DNA of 5,782 nt, taken from an uncultured Lachnospiraceae bacterium. GTDB taxonomy: Bacteria > Bacillota_A > Clostridia > Lachnospirales > Lachnospiraceae. The DNA lies in assembly GCA_910585355.1 (NCBI GenBank), contig CAJUDN010000062.1, positions 9,779 to 15,560 on the forward strand. Reading direction: 5' to 3'. The translations under genes and the position numbers were made by a program. Below are positions 1-4,531 of the stretch, piece after piece (within the stretch, counting starts at the first letter, position 1; each line of letters starts with the position of its first letter). The notes beneath the pieces are model-generated. The model was not told where the DNA came from, made no database searches, and saw nothing but the letters and a program-made list of their open reading frames with translations.

Positions 1-47
1 CGTCAGATGTGCTCCAAGGCGGTCGCTGCCTTTTCAGGACAAACAAT

Positions 48-76
48 ATTGTAATACCACAGGATGGAAAAGTCAA
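48..76 (-). promoter_or_regulatory. Sigma-A promoter reading off the left edge
   Basis: On the minus strand a -35 box TTGACT (76 to 71) is followed after exactly 17 bp by a -10 box TACAAT (53 to 48). Each box differs from the vegetative consensus by one base. Transcription would start near position 41 and run out of the window to the left. The CIRCE operator lies 7 bp upstream of the -35 box, so the promoter probably serves a heat-shock operon (groES-groEL or hrcA-grpE-dnaK) outside the window. The early transcript (32 to 16) can form a small hairpin with arms AAGGC and GCCTT. The downstream gene cannot be identified from what is visible. Confidence 0.75.
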
Positions 77-83
77 CAAAAAT

Positions 84-110
84 TTAGCACTCATTTAAAA
101 CGAGTGCTAA
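84..110. promoter_or_regulatory. CIRCE element (HrcA heat-shock operator)
   Basis: The sequence is TTAGCACTC, nine bases, then GAGTGCTAA, a perfect match to the CIRCE consensus inverted repeat. CIRCE is bound by the HrcA repressor, which controls groESL and/or dnaK operons in most Bacillota. The site lies 7 bp upstream of a strong leftward promoter (48-76) and overlaps the stop codon (109 to 107) of the leftward DUF5721-like gene. No rightward gene follows it, so the regulated operon must start beyond the left edge. On the minus strand the hairpin is followed by ATTTTTG, so in RNA it could also act as a weak intrinsic terminator. Confidence 0.95.
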
Positions 111-598
111 TAGAATATAATTCCATTCTTTTTTAAAAACTGCTTTACGCTTTCAGCCCACTCCCGCTCCAGGGTTTTATCCATGGTAAACAGATTCATG
201 GAGATGCCTGTCACACAGGTCATTTCGTCATTTTCATAATGGACATTGATATACAAACCTCCCACCTGCCCCGGCGCCATATCCGGAACGCACCGCTTCA
301 CAAACCGTTCTTTCGATTCCGGCGGCAGCGCAAACACAATATGAAAACTCTCCGGGAGCCGCTTCCCTTTAATCAATGAAAAGCAAAAAGGCTTTATGGT
401 TTTCCATGCCGAAAACTCCCCAATCCCGTTTTCCTCCAGTTCCTCATCCGAATAATATCCGCGCCGCACCCGGCCGTTTATGGTAAAGCTGTTAAAGGTG
501 ACAATATTGGCCTCCGTCACCAAAAACGAATCAAACAGTTCCCCAAGAAAAAGCCCCTCTGTAAATTTTTTTTGTTCCTCAATCTTAAGCGCTACCAT
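107..598 (-). CDS. DUF5721 family protein, function unknown
   Basis: This is a 163-residue soluble protein beginning MVALKIEEQK. It has no signal peptide, membrane segment or recognisable catalytic motif. It resembles the DUF5721 family of uncharacterised proteins that I know from Lachnospiraceae; this is recall of the general pattern (LFDSFL near residue 22, VTFNSF near 33, a CFSLIKGKR stretch at 72-80), not a database result. The reading frame stays open 61 codons further upstream to 781, but I chose the start at 598. GAGGGAG and AAAAGGG purine tracts sit just before it, and the upstream extension is low-complexity coding over hairpins and a promoter. The gene is divergent from the M18 aminopeptidase and sits directly upstream of the presumed heat-shock operon. 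Its TAG stop lies inside the CIRCE element, so the two transcription units abut. A 180-base leader with several hairpins precedes it if it is transcribed from the palindromic promoter at 765-792. Confidence 0.8.
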   Translation of the reverse strand: MVALKIEEQKKFTEGLFLGELFDSFLVTEANIVTFNSFTINGRVRRGYYSDEELEENGIGEFSAWKTIKPFCFSLIKGKRLPESFHIVFALPPESKERFVKRCVPDMAPGQVGGLYINVHYENDEMTCVTGISMNLFTMDKTLEREWAESVKQFLKKNGIIFY

Positions 599-657
599 GC
601 CCTTTTCTCCCTCGTTACTGTTCACAGAGGCATCTTCCCCCCTGTTTTCCCTGCCCC

Positions 658-703
658 GCAAACTGTAACAGTAATTATTACTGTTTGCAGGTTTCCTGCA
701 AAC
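658..703 (-). promoter_or_regulatory. Overlapping hairpins in the leader of the DUF5721 gene
   Basis: Two inverted repeats share bases. The first is a perfect 9-bp hairpin (683-691 with 695-703, arms GTTTGCAGG and CCTGCAAAC, three-base loop). The second is a 9-bp palindrome (667-675 with 677-685, arms AACAGTAAT and ATTACTGTT, one central base). GCAAAC (minus strand, 688 to 683) can pair either with GTTTGC of the first hairpin or with a second GTTTGC at 663 to 658, enclosing the AGTAAT/ATTACT stem. In a leftward transcript the two folds would be mutually exclusive. They lie 60 to 100 bases upstream of the start at 598. No T-tract follows, so this is not a plain terminator. It could be an attenuator-like leader or protein-binding sites in DNA. 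Confidence 0.45.
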
Positions 704-764
704 GCAGCCAACAATTCTTTCCCCTCTGTATTTTACAACACCTCTGGCAATTCCGCAATGGAGA

Positions 765-792
765 TGGTATAATGTTGACAAACATTATACCA
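765..792. promoter_or_regulatory. Palindromic divergent promoter (TATAAT on both strands)
   Basis: This is a perfect 12-bp inverted repeat with a four-base centre (TGGTATAATGTT, GACA, AACATTATACCA). Each arm contains an extended -10 box TGGTATAAT, at 765-773 on the plus strand and 792-784 on the minus strand. The two are back to back in the divergent gap between the leftward DUF5721 gene and the rightward M18 gene. No good -35 box is visible at 17 bp on either side, as is common for extended -10 promoters. The symmetry also suits a repressor operator. Overlapping face-to-face -10 elements would let only one polymerase bind at a time. Confidence 0.5.
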
Positions 793-796
793 GCGC

Positions 797-841
797 CGAT
801 TCGCGTCCGGACGAAGGACGGACAATTTCTTTTGCGAATCG
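797..841. other. Hairpin in the long leader of the M18 gene
   Basis: A perfect 8-bp repeat (797-804 CGATTCGC with 834-841 GCGAATCG) continues inward as a 5-bp stem (805-809 GTCCG with 819-823 CGGAC), leaving a 10-base bulge on the 3' side. It would be in the RNA only if transcription began at the upstream palindromic promoter. No T-tract follows. Its function is unknown. Confidence 0.35.
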
Positions 842-858
842 TGTGCAGCCTGCGGAGC

Positions 859-884
859 ATATCATGTCGCAGACATGGTATAAT
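859..884 (+). promoter_or_regulatory. Proximal promoter of the M18 aminopeptidase with overlapping palindrome
   Basis: An extended -10 box TGGTATAAT ends at 884, 40 bases before the M18 start codon, so a transcript starting near 891 would have a leader of about 34 bases containing the GGAGG ribosome binding site at 911-915. No clear -35 box is seen at 16-18 bp. An imperfect palindrome (859-868 ATATCATGTC, centre GCA, 872-881 GACATGGTAT, one G-T pair) covers the upstream part of the -10 box and could be an operator. The 11-mer ATGGTATAATG at 875-885 is identical to 764-774 in the palindromic promoter. Confidence 0.55.
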
Positions 885-924
885 GAAGTTGTTTCAAAAC
901 AAAAGTCTATGGAGGAAATGCCCA

Positions 925-2244
925 ATGAAAGATGCCAAAAAAGCCATTCAAAACCTGGAGGAGCTGCTCGCAGCCGGAGTCTCCCCCTACCATGCCGTAA
1001 AACATTCCATTGACCGTCTGGAAAAGGCCGGCTTTACAGAGCTGAAGCCCGGAAAAACCTGGGAAGTTAAAGCCGGTAATTCTTACTATGTGAATCTCTA
1101 TGGATCCAGTCTCATCGCTTTCTCCATCGGCGCTTCTGTGGAAGAAGGCGGAAACGCGCCCAAAGTCCGCATGGCTGCTTCCCATACCGACTGGCCCTGC
1201 CTTCGTGTAAAGCCCACACCGGAAATGAATCAGGGCGGTTATGGACTGTTAAACGTGGAGTGCTACGGCGGCCTTCTCTTACAGACCTGGCTGGACCGTC
1301 CGCTTTCCATGGCCGGACGCGTCTGCATCCGCGGAAAAGACGCCTTCCATCCCGAAGAAAAGCTGGTTGACTTTAAGCGTCCCCTTCTTATGGTTCCCAA
1401 TCTGGCAAACCATGTCAGGCGTGAAAGTGAGAAAAACGCGGAACCCAACAAGCAGACTGACATGCTCCCCATCCTGACCCGCCTGACAGAAAAGCTGGAG
1501 CATGAAGATTTCTTCCTGGAACTCCTGTCCAAAGAAACCGGCGTGGAAAAGTCTGATATTCTGGATTACGAATTTTATATTTACAACTGCGAAAAAGGAA
1601 CCTTCTGGGGCCTTGAGGAAGAATTTTATTCTTCTCCGAGACTTGACAATTTAACCTCTGTGGAAGCCTGCGTAAGCGGTATTCTCTCCGCCTCCCGCCA
1701 AGGCAGAAAGGACGACACAATCTCCTTAATCGCTCTTTATGACAACGAAGAGGTGGGAAGCCGCACCAAACAGGGTGCCGCCTCCGCCGCCATCGACAGG
1801 ATCATGGAAAAGCTTTACCTGGCTTTAGGCTTCTCCCGTGACCAGTACTTAAGCGCCATATTCAAAAGTTTCCTTTTGTCCATGGACGTGGCGCATGCCT
1901 ATCATCCCGCAAAACCCAATAACTATGATCCGAAAAACCGCTCCCTGCTTGGCGACGGCGTGGTGATTAAAATGTCCTCCACGCAGACCTATGCCACTGA
2001 TTCCACCGCTGTCAGCGTTCTGGAAGAGCTTTGCAGGGAACATAAGATTCCATATAAAAAATTCTCCAACCGCTCTGACATCCGCGGCGGATCCACCCTG
2101 GGAAGTATCTCCTCCTGCGCCCTTGCCGTAAAGGCCGCCGATGTGGGAGTCGGTCTCCTGGCCATGCATTCTGCCATGGAAACCATGGGCGCTGCGGACC
2201 AGTGGGCCTTAAACAGTCTTGTAAAAGCATTTTTTGAGGATTAA
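925..2244 (+). CDS. M18 family aminopeptidase (aspartyl aminopeptidase-like)
   Basis: This is a 439-residue zinc aminopeptidase of the M18 family (MH clan). These are cytoplasmic homo-oligomeric enzymes that remove N-terminal residues, often acidic ones, from peptides. The expected metal-site and catalytic residues are all visible: His87 and Asp89 in SHTDWP, the bridging Asp241 in RLDNLTSVEA, the Glu pair 275-276 in YDNEEVGS, Asp321 in SMDVAHAYHP, and the final metal ligand His415 in MHSAMETMG. The length fits bacterial M18 enzymes. No signal peptide is present. I chose the start at 925 because GGAGG at 911-915 lies 9 bases upstream and the protein aligns from there; the frame is open back to 685, but that stretch covers promoters and hairpins. 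The gene stands alone on the plus strand, divergent from the DUF5721 gene and convergent with the lipoprotein gene. Substrate preference cannot be read from sequence, so aspartyl specificity is only the family default. Confidence 0.93.
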   Translation: MKDAKKAIQNLEELLAAGVSPYHAVKHSIDRLEKAGFTELKPGKTWEVKAGNSYYVNLYGSSLIAFSIGASVEEGGNAPKVRMAASHTDWPCLRVKPTPEMNQGGYGLLNVECYGGLLLQTWLDRPLSMAGRVCIRGKDAFHPEEKLVDFKRPLLMVPNLANHVRRESEKNAEPNKQTDMLPILTRLTEKLEHEDFFLELLSKETGVEKSDILDYEFYIYNCEKGTFWGLEEEFYSSPRLDNLTSVEACVSGILSASRQGRKDDTISLIALYDNEEVGSRTKQGAASAAIDRIMEKLYLALGFSRDQYLSAIFKSFLLSMDVAHAYHPAKPNNYDPKNRSLLGDGVVIKMSSTQTYATDSTAVSVLEELCREHKIPYKKFSNRSDIRGGSTLGSISSCALAVKAADVGVGLLAMHSAMETMGAADQWALNSLVKAFFED

Positions 2245-2291
2245 TACATCATTTTTAATAACCGAATAAATTGTTTACCGGACGATGCACT

Positions 2292-2393
2292 ATAGTCCGC
2301 CTTAAATACCTTTCTGTTTCGATAAGAACGTTTTTCCTTCGCACTATCGGGAAAGCAGGCCGGCGAAACATATGGTCATTTAAGGCGGACTAT
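2292..2393. repeat. 102-bp inverted-repeat element between convergent genes
   Basis: Perfect 16-bp terminal inverted repeats (2292-2307 ATAGTCCGCCTTAAAT, 2378-2393 its exact reverse complement) extend inward by ACC/GGT (2308-2310, 2374-2376) if C2377 is bulged. A second 7-bp stem (2315-2321 TGTTTCG, 2364-2370 CGAAACA) and a third 5-bp stem (2333-2337, 2350-2354) nest inside, so the whole element can fold as one long hairpin on either strand. It fills most of the gap between the stops of the M18 gene (2244) and the lipoprotein gene (2400). No T-tract follows either end, so it is not a classical intrinsic terminator. TA dinucleotides at 2293-2294 and 2391-2392 would fit a miniature transposon with TA target duplication, but TA is also part of the palindrome. 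A structured RNA or an atypical bidirectional terminator is the alternative. Confidence 0.6.
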
Positions 2394-2399
2394 TCCATT

Positions 2400-3377
2400 C
2401 TATGATTCCTGCTCCTCGCAAATTTTCTCAAAAATATCAAAAAAATCCGCATTCACCCGAGAACTTCCCGTGATTGAAAGGCTCCTCCACAATTCTTCGT
2501 CGACTGTCAGCGCGTGCTCCTCTTTAAAGGCCTGATAGGTACTGTAAAAGGCTTCATTTTTCCTCTGTCGTATCATCTGTTCCTTGTGGGTCCGCGTGGC
2601 TGATTCATCATAATCACTGACACACTTTAAAATGTAATATTTTCCAGAGTCTTCCAGAACCCCGCTGATTTCCCCCGCCGCCAGTGAAAAAGCGGCCTCT
2701 TCATATTCCCTGCCCTTCAAGCCATAGAAAATCTGCTTTTTAATTTCCGGATCCTCCGAATATTCCTTGGCAATGGAAGAAAAATCCGCGCCCTCATCAG
2801 AAAGCCCTGAAAGAACCTCTCTGGCCTTTTCCTCATCGGACAGCTCGATCTGGGAAACCGTAATGACCTTGGCTTCACTGTCGCTGACTTCCAGATTCAT
2901 CCCTTCCGTAAGCAGCTCCACCAGTTTTTCTGACACCCAGTAATCTGTATACAGGTTCTCCATATCCCGCTCTGTCAGGCCGAATTCTTTGGCGCCCGCC
3001 TCCCCCAAAGCTCTCATATATTCCTCCGCCGCTTCCTTTACCTTCTCCTTTTCTCTGCTGGTTAAAGTAATTTTTTCCTCTTTGGCCATCATACTCATAA
3101 GTTTCAGCTCCCGGAGAAAATCATGAATCTGTGAAAGCAGAACTGTCTCGAAAGTGGTTCCCCGGTTGTCCACGGCAGCATTCCACACCTTCTCCGTGTA
3201 TACCTCTTCATACCGGAGCCGTTCTGTAGTCACCAAAACCATGGTTTCCGCCCTTTGATACTCTTTCTCCCCATTTTTTCCGGACGACAGAGTTTCTCTG
3301 GCGCTGCAACCGTAAAGAAGCGCCGTGAGCGTCAAAAAAGCCAGCCCCATCCTCCATTTCTTATGTCTTGTTTTCAT
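2400..3377 (-). CDS. Lipoprotein with degenerate parvulin-type (PpiC/PrsA-like) domain
   Basis: This is a 325-residue exported protein. The N terminus is a lipoprotein signal: basic MKTRHKKWR, hydrophobic residues 11-21, then the lipobox Leu21-Tyr-Gly-Cys24, so it should be lipid-anchored on the outer face of the membrane. A helical SurA/PrsA-like N-terminal region spans about 45-165, a parvulin rotamase domain about 171-255, and a charged helical tail 260-325. Family hallmarks are visible: GADFSSIAKEYSEDP (196-210), YEEAAFSLAAGEIS (225-238) and KYYILK (246-251). The usual ASHIL motif reads VSQIEL (174-179), so the active-site His is Gln, and the Gly-Gly-x-Leu-Gly-Trp segment is absent. It may be a chaperone or folding scaffold rather than an active isomerase; this is inference. 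An AGGAGG lies 4 bases before the start. The gene follows maf on the same strand across a 182-base gap that holds a repeat element. Confidence 0.85.
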   Translation of the reverse strand: MKTRHKKWRMGLAFLTLTALLYGCSARETLSSGKNGEKEYQRAETMVLVTTERLRYEEVYTEKVWNAAVDNRGTTFETVLLSQIHDFLRELKLMSMMAKEEKITLTSREKEKVKEAAEEYMRALGEAGAKEFGLTERDMENLYTDYWVSEKLVELLTEGMNLEVSDSEAKVITVSQIELSDEEKAREVLSGLSDEGADFSSIAKEYSEDPEIKKQIFYGLKGREYEEAAFSLAAGEISGVLEDSGKYYILKCVSDYDESATRTHKEQMIRQRKNEAFYSTYQAFKEEHALTVDEELWRSLSITGSSRVNADFFDIFEKICEEQES

Positions 3378-3393
3378 CGTTCCTCCTGCCTAA

Positions 3394-3551
3394 TGCTCCA
3401 TCCAGACAGAAATCGTAGCTGTGAACTGCCTGTCACGCACCATTGCGTCGTTAAAGTTTCCAGTCGATGACCCCACTTCGTCGTCAAAATTTTGCCTGGC
3501 CCTGTCACGCACCAGGCAGCCCGCGACTTCACCTGCTGTCTGAATGGAGCA
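3394..3551. repeat. 158-bp element with terminal inverted repeats and internal direct repeats
   Basis: The outer arms 3394-3409 (TGCTCCATCCAGACAG) and 3536-3551 (CTGTCTGAATGGAGCA) pair over 16 bp with one mismatch. Inside, the 14-mer CCTGTCACGCACCA occurs twice in direct orientation (3429-3442 and 3501-3514, 72 bp apart). The second copy is mostly in the loop of a 7-bp hairpin (3493-3499 TGCCTGG, 3512-3518 CCAGGCA). On the minus strand that hairpin is followed by AAATTTT, at best a weak terminator. The element occupies nearly the whole maf to lipoprotein gap and ends 5 bases before the AGGAGG of the lipoprotein gene. No flanking target duplication is evident and no ORF is convincing. It could be a small non-autonomous mobile element, a dispersed intergenic repeat or a structured RNA in the maf-lipoprotein transcript. 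Confidence 0.55.
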
Positions 3552-3559
3552 CCGGACTC

Positions 3560-4144
3560 TCACTGCGCCAATCGCTTCATTTCCCTGTAAAGCCTGCTGA
3601 CAGGAAGCCCCATCACGTTGGCATAGGAGCCCTTAAGCCCCTTAATATACCGGGCAAAAACTCCCTGGACCGCATAGGCCCCGGCCTTGTCCATGGGCTC
3701 CTCCAGACAGGCATACTCCCTTATTTCCTCCTCGGTCATAGGATACACTTCCACATCCGTCTCATCGTAAAATTTCACAACCCGGTTTTCTGATGGCTGA
3801 TCTCCTTTCAGGACCAGACAAACGCCTGTATAAACCTGGTGGCTTCTCCCGGCGATCATCGTAATCATACGGGCCGCATCCTTATGGTCCGACGGCTTTC
3901 CCAAAATTTCTCCGTCCACAGCCACCACCGTATCGGAGCCGATCACCAGGACCCCCGCTTCCACGTTCTTTAAAACATCCAAAGCCTTCTGCGCGGCCAG
4001 CTCCATAACCACCTGCTCCGGAATCCTGGAGGTCACTGTTTCCACCACATGGCTCACCATAATTTCCGGTTTCATGCCAATCTGGTTTAATAATTCCCTC
4101 CGCCTGGGCGAGGCCGAGGCCAGAACAATCCGTTTCCATTCCAT
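3560..4144 (-). CDS. maf: Maf family nucleoside triphosphate pyrophosphatase
   Basis: This is a 194-residue cytoplasmic protein of the Maf/HAM1 superfamily. Maf proteins hydrolyse nucleoside triphosphates, typically dTTP/UTP or modified nucleotides, to the monophosphate and pyrophosphate; they are credited with nucleotide-pool cleaning and linked to septum formation. The diagnostic motifs appear in order: LASASPRRRELL (8-19, phosphate-binding Ser-x-Arg-Arg), VIGSDTVV (67-74, with Asp71), ILGKP (80-84), HQVYTGV (102-108), LEEPMDKAGAYAVQG (147-161) and GSYANVMGLP (172-181). Length is normal. I chose the start at 4144 because the Maf fold begins there (MEWKRIVLASASPRR) and GAGAGG lies upstream; the frame stays open to 4450 but crosses a terminator and is not conserved-looking. 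The general pattern favours the dTTP/UTP-type subfamily over the YceF type, which is inference. Confidence 0.93.
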   Translation of the reverse strand: MEWKRIVLASASPRRRELLNQIGMKPEIMVSHVVETVTSRIPEQVVMELAAQKALDVLKNVEAGVLVIGSDTVVAVDGEILGKPSDHKDAARMITMIAGRSHQVYTGVCLVLKGDQPSENRVVKFYDETDVEVYPMTEEEIREYACLEEPMDKAGAYAVQGVFARYIKGLKGSYANVMGLPVSRLYREMKRLAQ

Positions 4145-4187
4145 TTTTACCGCCTCTCTTTTTTGTAAAAAGTGTGTGAAGAAGAAT

Positions 4188-4250
4188 CCTGCTTTGCAGG
4201 TTCTCTGCCTGCGGCGGGTCGCGGCAGCGGCATCTTCCTTTCCGCCGCAG
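4188..4250. other. Two hairpins in the leader of maf
   Basis: A 5-bp stem with a three-base loop (4188-4192 CCTGC, 4196-4200 GCAGG) adjoins a 9-bp GC-rich stem (4209-4217 CTGCGGCGG, 4242-4250 CCGCCGCAG) with a 24-base loop. Both would lie in the maf transcript, 44 to 106 bases upstream of its start codon. Neither is followed by a T-tract and neither covers the ribosome binding site. I do not recognise a known riboswitch or protein-binding leader. Confidence 0.35.
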
Positions 4251-4259
4251 TACGCTCCT

Positions 4260-4351
4260 AAGCACGAAGTGCTTTTTGTTTCATAGGAAGGGCCTTCCTC
4301 TATCTCGCTTTTATGCATTAACGTAACAAGATCTTTCCTATGAAACGAAAA
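4260..4351. repeat. Long stem-loop with 12-bp perfect arms upstream of maf
   Basis: The arms 4278-4289 (GTTTCATAGGAA) and 4335-4346 (TTCCTATGAAAC) are perfectly complementary, and the pairing runs outward through five further T-A or T-G pairs to 4273 and 4351. The 45-base interior contains a competing palindrome AGGAAGGGCCTTCCT (4285-4299) and AGATCT (4329-4334 region). A separate 6-bp hairpin (4260-4265 AAGCAC, loop GAA, 4269-4274 GTGCTT) abuts the left side and is followed by T residues on the plus strand. On the minus strand a very short reading frame of 8 codons (4284 to 4258, MKQKALRA) starts inside the arm with GAGGAAGG 8 bases upstream. The whole looks like a dispersed intergenic element or a regulatory leader for maf. 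I cannot tell which. Confidence 0.45.
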
Positions 4352-4394
4352 AAGGGCTGCCGTCACGCCAAAAGGACTCCGGCTGCCCCTTTTT
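4348..4394. terminator. Bidirectional intrinsic terminator, 3' of glycyl-tRNA synthetase
   Basis: Read on the minus strand, GGGGC-A-GCCG pairs with CGGC-A-GCCC across a 17-base loop (4363-4379), with one A-A mismatch, and is followed by six T residues (4353 to 4348). On the plus strand the same stem is followed by five T residues (4390-4394). The likely role is to end the leftward glycyl-tRNA synthetase transcript, about 140 bases past its stop, and so separate it from maf. No rightward gene in this region needs it. Confidence 0.75.
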
Positions 4395-4531
4395 ACTTTC
4401 GTAAGCCTGCAAGTTTCAGATAACCCCTGAACTGTTACGGCGTACGGCAATTTTGAACCGCTTCGCCATGAGCCGCTTGCCTGCGGCCCCTGCGCTTTTA
4501 TATACTCAACGCGGGAAACCCGCAGATCTGT
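4395..4531. other. Intergenic stretch after glycyl-tRNA synthetase, no gene seen
   Basis: This is the 3' untranslated part of the glycyl-tRNA synthetase transcript. It holds small hairpins only: 4415-4419 TTCAG with 4427-4431 CTGAA, 4472-4476 GCCGC with 4483-4487 GCGGC, and 4511-4515 GCGGG with 4519-4523 CCCGC, eight bases past the stop codon. None has a T-tract on the minus strand. With the elements described between 4145 and 4394 this completes a 387-base gap without a protein gene. Confidence 0.5.

Noticed and set aside
775..780. TTGACA as a plus-strand -35 box
   Set aside because: At 16-18 bp downstream the sequence (near 797-804) has no resemblance to a -10 box; the match falls within the centre of the palindrome.
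599..781. 61-residue N-terminal extension of the DUF5721 frame to an ATG at 781
   Set aside because: It crosses hairpins and the palindromic promoter and is unlike the family; the ATG at 598 has a good ribosome binding site.
685..924. 80-residue N-terminal extension of the M18 frame
   Set aside because: It runs through two promoters and a hairpin; M18 similarity and GGAGG place the start at 925.
907..2230. Several open frames of 65-106 codons on the minus strand opposite the M18 gene
   Set aside because: They are antisense shadows of a well-supported gene, with no ribosome binding sites or recognisable products.
2245..2399. Classical bidirectional intrinsic terminator between the M18 and lipoprotein genes
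   Set aside because: The long inverted repeat has no T-tract at either end and is far larger than usual; termination there remains possible but is not shown.
3429..3514. Duplicated 14-mer as a minimal CRISPR array
   Set aside because: There are only two copies, they are short, they are 72 bp apart, no cas genes are present, and they lie inside a larger inverted-repeat element.
4145..4450. 102-residue N-terminal extension of Maf
   Set aside because: It would translate an intrinsic terminator and long inverted repeats; the Maf fold begins at 4144.
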